From: JBAZOY01 sp041648505
GTDB taxonomy: Bacteria; Desulfobacterota; Syntrophia; Syntrophales; CG2-30-49-12
Length of the DNA: 38,560 nt
NCBI GenBank assembly: GCA_041648505.1
Contig: JBAZOY010000019.1
Span: 1-38,560 of the forward strand
Direction of reading: 5' to 3'
The notes below the pieces were generated by a model. It did no database searches, was not told the origin of the DNA, and saw nothing but the letters and a program-made list of their open reading frames with translations. A program made the position numbers and the translations under genes. The first letter of the stretch is position 1, and every line of letters starts with the position of its first letter. Of this stretch, positions 33,635-38,560 are shown piece after piece.

Positions 33635-34450
33635 TCAGGAATTGGGATAACCATTAATTAAAGCTTTCTTGATATCTGCGGCATAGCGGGAAATGATTTG
33701 AACCATGTCATCTTTTCCGCTGTTCTCATCAATCATCCGGACAAAGGCACTTCCGATAACAATTCCATCGGCATGGGGAGCAATCTCCGCGGACTGCTGA
33801 GGGGTAGTGATACCGAAGCCGACTACAACAGGCAAGGTAGTTATTGCTCTTATTCTGTTCACATCCATTTTAATATCATCAAGCAGAGGTTTTGCTGTTC
33901 CGGTCACTCCCGTGATCGAAATATAGTAGAGAAATCCCGCAGCATGCTTCGCAATCTTACTGACCCGTTCATCAGGAGTTGTGGGAGCAATTAAAGAGAT
34001 GAAGTCTATCCCCAGTTTGTCTGTGTATTGCCGTAGTTCGCCGGATTCTTCCGGGGGGAGGTCAACAACCAGGATACCGTCCACACCTGCTTCTTCTGCC
34101 CTTTTTGCAAATCTCTCATTCCCGTAAATAAAAACAGGGTTATAATAACCAAAAAGAACAATGGGAATTTCAGAAGTTCTTCTTATCCTTTCGATCATGT
34201 CGAGTATACCGTTGAGTGTCGTTCCCTTTTTAAGGGCTCTCTGGCTGGCAGCCTGAATAATGGGACCATCGGCTGTGGGATCGGAAAAAGGGACCCCTAT
34301 CTCGATTATATCCACACCGGCAGCATCCAAGGCAAGGATCAACTCCTCAGTTTTCAGGAGACTTGGATCCCCTGCCGTCAAATAAACAGTAAGGGCCTTC
34401 TCTTCCCTCTTTCTTAATTCATGGAATTTGTTCTCAATCCGTTTCCTCAT
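33635..34450 (-). CDS. trpA: tryptophan synthase alpha chain
   Basis: Splits indole-glycerol phosphate to indole and glyceraldehyde-3-phosphate, passing indole through a tunnel to TrpB. The catalytic acids are clear: Glu in EIGVPFSDPTADGP and its Asp (the family's Glu49 and Asp60). YLTAGDPS, YYNPVFIYG and GFGITTPQQ are also typical. The trpB stop and trpA start share TGATG, a one-base overlap at 34450, so translation is coupled as in most operons; the upstream TTG is not needed. 271 residues is the usual length. Confidence 0.96.
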   Translation of the reverse strand: MRKRIENKFHELRKREEKALTVYLTAGDPSLLKTEELILALDAAGVDIIEIGVPFSDPTADGPIIQAASQRALKKGTTLNGILDMIERIRRTSEIPIVLFGYYNPVFIYGNERFAKRAEEAGVDGILVVDLPPEESGELRQYTDKLGIDFISLIAPTTPDERVSKIAKHAAGFLYYISITGVTGTAKPLLDDIKMDVNRIRAITTLPVVVGFGITTPQQSAEIAPHADGIVIGSAFVRMIDENSGKDDMVQIISRYAADIKKALINGYPNS

Positions 34451-35676
34451 CAACGTACCTCAATATTATCCGCAATAATAGCTGCATCTTTATCCCCCCT
34501 GCCGGAGAGGTTGATGACGATAATTTTATCCCTGCTCAGGGTCGGAGCCAGCTTCATAGCGTAGGCTACAGCATGGGCACTTTCCATGGCGGGGATAATC
34601 CCCTCATATTTAGAAAGGCGTAAAAACGCTTCAACGGCTTCAGCGTCATCTACTGTTTCATACCTGGCTCTTCCCGTAGTACGAAAGTAACTGTGCTCCG
34701 GTCCAATACCCGGGTAATCGAGGCCGGCAGCGATGGAATAGGCATCGCGCACCTGACCGTTTTCATCCTGAAGGAGATAGGTCTTATTCCCGTGGAGAAC
34801 CCCGATACTCCCCGCCGAAATACTGGCTGCATGCATCCCTGTGGAAATTCCCTTTCCTGCAGCCTCTACCCCGATCATGGCAACCCCTGAATCATCTTTG
34901 AAAGGGTAAAACATCCCCATGGCATTGCTTCCTCCGCCTACACAGGCAATCAGGATATCAGGAAGTCTTCCCTCTTTTTTCAAAATCTGTCTCTTAGTTT
35001 CTTTACCGATAATACACTGAAAATCCCGGACCATCATCGGATAGGGATGAGGACCCGCTGTTGATCCGATGATATAATAAGTATTCCTAACCTGCGATAC
35101 CCAGTAGCGCATCGCCTCGTTCATGGCATCTTTAAGGGTCGCCGTCCCGGAAGAGACCGGTACAACCTCGGCACCGAGGATCTTCATCCTAAAAACATTG
35201 GGGGACTGTCTTCTTATATCCTCCTCCCCCATAAATACGGTACATTCCATCCCGAAAAGTGCGCTCACTGTAGCCGTAGCTACACCATGCTGACCGGCAC
35301 CCGTTTCAGCGATTATCCTTCTCTTGCCCATCCGCCTGGCAAGCAGTGCTTGACCGAGGGTGTTGTTGATCTTATGAGAACCTGTATGATTCAAATCTTC
35401 CCGTTTCAGATAGATCTTTGCTCCACCCATTTTCTCTGTGAGACGCTCAGCGTAGTAAAGAGGTGTCTCTCTCCCCGCATATTCACAGAGGTAAGAGGAA
35501 AGCTCCTCCTTGAAGGTCTTATCCCTGCGTGCCTTGAGATAGGCACCTTCCAGTTCAAGAAGGGCAGGCATCAGTGTCTCGGCGGCATAACGACCCCCGA
35601 ATGTTCCAAAATGTCCGTATCTATCAGGTAGCTTTTCGCGCATACTTTTTACCTTATTTTTTAACTTATACTCCAT
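34450..35676 (-). CDS. trpB: tryptophan synthase beta chain
   Basis: Condenses indole with serine using PLP. The PLP lysine is Lys102 in HTGSHKINN. ETGAGQHGVATA, GGGSNAMGMFYPF for the phosphate cup and LSGRGDKD near the end follow the TrpB1 pattern, the form that pairs with TrpA. At 408 residues it is full length. Two starts are possible, ATG 35676 and ATG 35640 (MREKLPDRYGHFG); both have AAGG upstream. A 100-base gap without genes separates it from trpD. Confidence 0.96.
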   Translation of the reverse strand: MEYKLKNKVKSMREKLPDRYGHFGTFGGRYAAETLMPALLELEGAYLKARRDKTFKEELSSYLCEYAGRETPLYYAERLTEKMGGAKIYLKREDLNHTGSHKINNTLGQALLARRMGKRRIIAETGAGQHGVATATVSALFGMECTVFMGEEDIRRQSPNVFRMKILGAEVVPVSSGTATLKDAMNEAMRYWVSQVRNTYYIIGSTAGPHPYPMMVRDFQCIIGKETKRQILKKEGRLPDILIACVGGGSNAMGMFYPFKDDSGVAMIGVEAAGKGISTGMHAASISAGSIGVLHGNKTYLLQDENGQVRDAYSIAAGLDYPGIGPEHSYFRTTGRARYETVDDAEAVEAFLRLSKYEGIIPAMESAHAVAYAMKLAPTLSRDKIIVINLSGRGDKDAAIIADNIEVR

Positions 35677-35776
35677 ACAACAACCTTGTATAGTCCCGTG
35701 CCGTATTTAGTCCATGGTCTCCAGTCTAAAGTCGTTTACGCCTGAGTCCATAGTTGCTATCATTTTTCTTTTGCCT

Positions 35777-36790
35777 TCATACATCGTTGCTCAATTGAAT
35801 CAGCATCTGGAGTTTCTCAAAGGCTGTGCCACTGTCAATACAATCCTCCGCTATCCTGATCCCCTCCTCGATAGAAGCAGCCATCTCCCCTGCCATAATG
35901 GCCAGTGCGGCATTGAGGAGAACAATCGCCCGGCAGGCGCCATCTTTTCCTTTGAGAACTTCCTCTGTTATCCGGGCATTTGTCAATGCATCTCCCCCTT
36001 GAAGCTCCTCTTCACTATATGTCTGCCCGAATATCATAACGGGAGAGATATTATAGGTAGTAATCAGACCTTCTTTCAACTCTGAAACACGCGTCTCTCC
36101 TGTCACGGTGGCCTCATCGAGACCGTCAGAACCATGAACTATAAAGGATCTTTTCGTTCCCAGATTTTTCAGAACTCCTGCAAATACCTCGGTCAGCTTG
36201 CCGTCATAGACACCGATAAGCTGAGATGTAGCACCGGCCGGGTTGGTAAGAGGGCCTAACATATTGAATATTGTCCTGATACCGATTTCCCGCCGCGGAC
36301 CGATGGCATATTTCATGGCGCCATGAAGCTGAGATGCAAAGAGAAAGCCGATCCCGATCTGCTGGATACATTCCTCCACGATTTCCGGACCCACGTTAAT
36401 ATTAACTCCGAGAGCTTCCAGGACATCGGCGCTCCCGCAGCTGCTGGAAACCGCCCGGTTACCATGTTTTGCCACGGTAAGACCCGCCGCCGCAACTACA
36501 AAGGCCGTTGTCGTCGAGATATTAAAGGTATTCTTTCCATCGCCTCCTGTCCCGCAGGTATCCACGATAACGGAGGAGTTGGCATTGATCCTTGTTGCCT
36601 TCTGCCTCATGATCCTGGCCGCGCCGGTAACCTCTTCTACCGTTTCCCCTTTGATCCTGAGGGCTGTGATAAATGATGCAATCTGGGCAGGGGTAGCCTT
36701 CCCCTCCATGATCTCATCCATTACTTCCATCATCACAGCTTCTCTTATATTTTCATTGTTTACGACCTTGTCAATAGCTTCCCTGATCAT
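35777..36790 (-). CDS. trpD: anthranilate phosphoribosyltransferase
   Basis: Joins anthranilate to PRPP, the second step of tryptophan synthesis. Visible motifs are CGTGGDGKNTFNIST, which binds PRPP and magnesium, then KHGNRAVSSSCGSADVLEALG and FGPLTNPAG-like MLGPLTNPAG. I start it at ATG 36790 (MIREAIDKVV), giving 337 residues, because AGGGG lies upstream and homologues begin there; a TTG at 36832 extends the frame. It is the first trp gene in transcription order here, followed by trpB. trpC and trpF, usually between them, are absent. Confidence 0.94.
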   Translation of the reverse strand: MIREAIDKVVNNENIREAVMMEVMDEIMEGKATPAQIASFITALRIKGETVEEVTGAARIMRQKATRINANSSVIVDTCGTGGDGKNTFNISTTTAFVVAAAGLTVAKHGNRAVSSSCGSADVLEALGVNINVGPEIVEECIQQIGIGFLFASQLHGAMKYAIGPRREIGIRTIFNMLGPLTNPAGATSQLIGVYDGKLTEVFAGVLKNLGTKRSFIVHGSDGLDEATVTGETRVSELKEGLITTYNISPVMIFGQTYSEEELQGGDALTNARITEEVLKGKDGACRAIVLLNAALAIMAGEMAASIEEGIRIAEDCIDSGTAFEKLQMLIQLSNDV

Positions 36791-37301
36791 CAATCTGCCC
36801 CTCTCAGACATCGAACCATATACCTGCAACAAAACCTCTGAAAATTTGGTTTTATGAGATGCTCATATGCAAAAAGATACCCAGTTTATTAGACTAACAG
36901 TAAGATTTTATAGTCTATCGTTCAACAAAGTCAAGGAAAAGTACAGAGAACTCTGCAAGAATTGCCAAGAGCCACAATGGGGTTTATTCCGATTTTAAAT
37001 CAAAAATGAAATCAAGGCGGCAAGGAGGAGGCGACGCAGGCGTACATGAAACGTACGTCGAGGAGCCGACGACGACACCAACGAAGATAGCGCTCTGATT
37101 TAGAATTAGAATTAGCTGTCCTGATTTATATTTGATTCGACAGACGGTGTCAAAAGAAGTCCTGCTTTGATGATCGGTTACACCTGCAAATGTTCGGCAG
37201 CAGGTCATTGAATTACTCAAGGATAGCGGTTTGGAACATGCAACGACAGAACTAAGGGGCGCGTGCGAAGGTGGTGAGGTATTCTAACCAATTGACAAGA
37301 A
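36791..37301. other. 511-bp region without a convincing gene
   Basis: It contains ATGAGATGCTCAT (a dyad near 36854) upstream of trpD, then a palindrome-ended repeat at 36996-37102. On the right, a short + strand open stretch ends near 37288 (reading VTPANVRQQVIELLKDSG and onward) with no start codon and no recognised family. A minus-strand frame at 36984-37220 crosses the repeat and does not look like a protein. Confidence 0.5.
36996..37102. repeat. about 107-bp repeat with inverted ends and an internal hairpin
   Basis: The outer ends TAAATCA (36996-37002) and TGATTTA (37096-37102) are inverted copies. The inside is purine-rich and GC-rich, with CGTAC (37041-37045) and GTACG (37053-37057) forming a hairpin between GGAGGCGACGCAGG and GAGGAGCCGACGACG. 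This looks like a dispersed non-coding repeat or MITE; I recall similar blocks in deltaproteobacterial genomes but cannot verify it. Confidence 0.5.
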
Positions 37302-38312
37302 TTAAGCATACTGTGCCTGGGAATATCCCTTGGAAATATCCAAACCACATTTTTCCTTGTAAGCAGACTCGGCCTGGCTCACAAACTGCCTGAAGATTTC
37401 TGCCACGGGCAGAATGTCCTTCATTTTGTAGGTATTTTCGCCGGAAAAGAACAGCCCATCTTCCAGGTTGCCGGCGCGTGCGGCCAGAAGCCTTTCACTG
37501 ATACAATAGTGGCGGTCACATTTTTTCAGGCAGAGGTTCTTGCATTGCCTGGTTGTCAGATCAATGCCTCCAGTGAGAGCTTTGACAAAAGGGGTGCTGA
37601 TGGCACGGCCGGGCATGCCAACGGGAGAAGAGACAAGAACGATATCATCCTTGCCGGCATCAAGGTAGGCCTGCTTGAATTCGTCGGATACATCGCATTC
37701 TTCGCTCAATACGAACCTAGAGGCAATCTGAATACCGTCGGCTCCGTACTTGTCCATCATTTCAGCCATTTCATAGCCATTGGTGATCCCGCCGGCGGCA
37801 ATAAGCGGGATGTTTTTCACGACATCGCGGATGGGAGGGAATATGGTCCGAAGTGGTTTGTCAGTACCGAGATGACCGCCGGCTTCCTTCGCCTCGACGA
37901 TGACGACTGCGGCGCCGAGGTTTTCGGCAAGTTCGCCAAGGTTCGGCGACGAGACTATCATCGCGATGGGTACGTTGTATTTTTTGCCGATCTTGAAGAT
38001 GTCGCGCGAGAACCCGGCACCGGTAATAATCAGATCAACTCCTGCCTCGATCGAGCTCATCACCAGGTTTTTGAAATTTTTCATTGCGTACATGATATTT
38101 ACCGCAATGATTCCATCGGTTTGGCTTTTGGCCTTTTTTATATCTTCCTGGAGTTCATCTGTTGGAATACATGATCCTCCAATAACACCAATTCCTCCGC
38201 AGTTGGCTACGGGAGCGGCGAGTTTTGAAGTAGAAACGCGGATTGACATACCCCCCTGAATCAGCGGGATCCGGGCGGTCAGATCAGCAATTTTTAAAGG
38301 TGGTAACTTCAT
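37302..38312 (-). CDS. nitronate monooxygenase / 2-nitropropane dioxygenase-family FMN enzyme
   Basis: The 336-residue TIM barrel binds FMN. GGMSIRVSTSKLAAPVANCG and GGIGVIGG (39-46), ITGAGFS (96-102), EAGGHLG with His147 as the likely catalytic residue, and AAGGITNGYEMAEMM with GADGIQIASRF for the FMN phosphate follow the NMO/FabK pattern. The C-terminal Cys cluster C257, C261, C265, C270 (in QCKNLCLKKCDRHYCI) marks a subgroup common in anaerobes and might bind a metal or cluster. The substrate is unknown; enoyl-ACP reductase FabK is a relative but less likely. AAGGAG precedes ATG 38312. It has its own promoter at 38348-38376. Confidence 0.88.
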   Translation of the reverse strand: MKLPPLKIADLTARIPLIQGGMSIRVSTSKLAAPVANCGGIGVIGGSCIPTDELQEDIKKAKSQTDGIIAVNIMYAMKNFKNLVMSSIEAGVDLIITGAGFSRDIFKIGKKYNVPIAMIVSSPNLGELAENLGAAVVIVEAKEAGGHLGTDKPLRTIFPPIRDVVKNIPLIAAGGITNGYEMAEMMDKYGADGIQIASRFVLSEECDVSDEFKQAYLDAGKDDIVLVSSPVGMPGRAISTPFVKALTGGIDLTTRQCKNLCLKKCDRHYCISERLLAARAGNLEDGLFFSGENTYKMKDILPVAEIFRQFVSQAESAYKEKCGLDISKGYSQAQYA

Positions 38313-38347
38313 GAAAAAAGAACTCCTTTATTTTAGGTAAATAATTT

Positions 38348-38376
38348 ATCATGCCTTTATTACAGATATTTGTCAA
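38348..38376 (-). promoter_or_regulatory. sigma70-type promoter of the nitronate monooxygenase gene
   Basis: Minus strand TTGACA (38371-38376), a 17-base spacer and CATGAT (38348-38353). The start site would be about 30 bases before ATG 38312. Confidence 0.65.
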
Positions 38377-38521
38377 GCAATGTATTAATTTCATCACCAA
38401 CATTTTATGATGATTGAATTTACAGCATAAATGGTGATTATGGGGCTGTTGAAAAAGCCTTGAGTCATTGTATCATTGCAGCTCAGAGTTTCAAGAAAAT
38501 AATATAAATGATTGATATTGC

Positions 38522-38550
38522 TTGACAATATTGCATGTTTGTGTTAGGAT
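38522..38550 (+). promoter_or_regulatory. strong sigma70-type promoter leaving the window on the right
   Basis: + strand TTGACA (38522-38527), a 17-base spacer and TAGGAT (38545-38550). Transcription would start about 38557 for a gene beyond the edge. It shares the 12-mer ATTGCTTGACAA with the divergent promoter at 38348-38376. Confidence 0.6.
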
Positions 38551-38560
38551 TTCTCCATCA

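Noticed and set aside
36984..37220. Minus-strand 78-codon frame
   Set aside because: About half of it is the palindrome-ended repeat; no ribosome binding site or family resemblance.
37509..38174. Long + strand frame (221 codons) opposite the nitronate monooxygenase
   Set aside because: The minus gene has full FMN-enzyme motifs; the + frame is its shadow.
38441..38460. GGGGCTGTTGAAAAAG, similar to some insertion-sequence termini
   Set aside because: No matching inverted end or transposase is present in the window.
1..38560. CRISPR arrays, prophage genes, toxin-antitoxin pairs, rRNA and riboswitches
   Set aside because: Looked for on both strands; no regularly spaced repeats, phage structural genes or recognisable riboswitch cores were seen.

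Overview
The window looks like chromosomal DNA of an uncultured Deltaproteobacteria/Desulfobacterota-type Gram-negative bacterium (Syntrophales-like is my best guess). This rests on gene content: LolA and heptose kinase (outer membrane and LPS), an Aquifex-type aconitase, a MEMO-AMMECR1 fusion, a TIGR03960/TIGR03936-type radical SAM fusion, DUF4416 and DUF1178 genes, and a PreP-like M16C protease. No 16S gene is present, so the lineage is an inference. Almost all genes lie on the minus strand; the exceptions are an MFS transporter, a tRNA-Pro, a small membrane protein and an orphan ORF.

Layout. Bases 1-3200 are an accessory zone. It holds the 5' part of a REP-associated tyrosine transposase cut by the window edge, a small lipoprotein, two small membrane proteins, a frameshifted DUF2971 gene, a 66-bp REPIN-like palindrome, and two GC-rich multi-hairpin elements that resemble integron attC sites. 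Bases 3200-9150 carry an MFS exporter, a GT39-family glycosyltransferase, aconitase and an orphan soluble ORF. Bases 9176-13382 are a three-gene run: a DUF1178 zinc-ribbon protein, a cysteine synthase fused to a cysteinyl-tRNA synthetase-like protein, and a MEMO-AMMECR1 protein. Next comes tRNA-Pro(CGG). Bases 13614-20802 are a long co-directional run transcribed fmt-rfaE1-DUF4416-yicC-gmk-rpoZ-pyrF-rlmB-pilC, with several overlaps and a near-consensus promoter in front of fmt. Bases 21069-27263 carry a small membrane protein, a large metalloprotease and a large radical SAM protein. Bases 27328-33586 carry a glycogen debranching enzyme, LolA, branched-chain aminotransferase, ComM/YifB and a small flavin-binding protein. 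Bases 33635-36790 carry trpD-trpB-trpA, without trpC or trpF between them. The window ends with a nitronate monooxygenase-family protein and a strong promoter pointing off the right edge.

The most unusual object is the CysK-CysRS fusion (10599-12926). Its synthase half looks intact. Its tRNA-synthetase half is full length but altered at the HIGH motif, the TDVDDKI-like motif and the zinc site. Other points of interest are the tandem DnaA-box-like array at 30295-30340, the RAYT/REPIN pair with its attC-like hairpins, and an orphan ORF resembling a glycosyltransferase periplasmic tail. Assignments come from reading motifs by eye; no database search was run.
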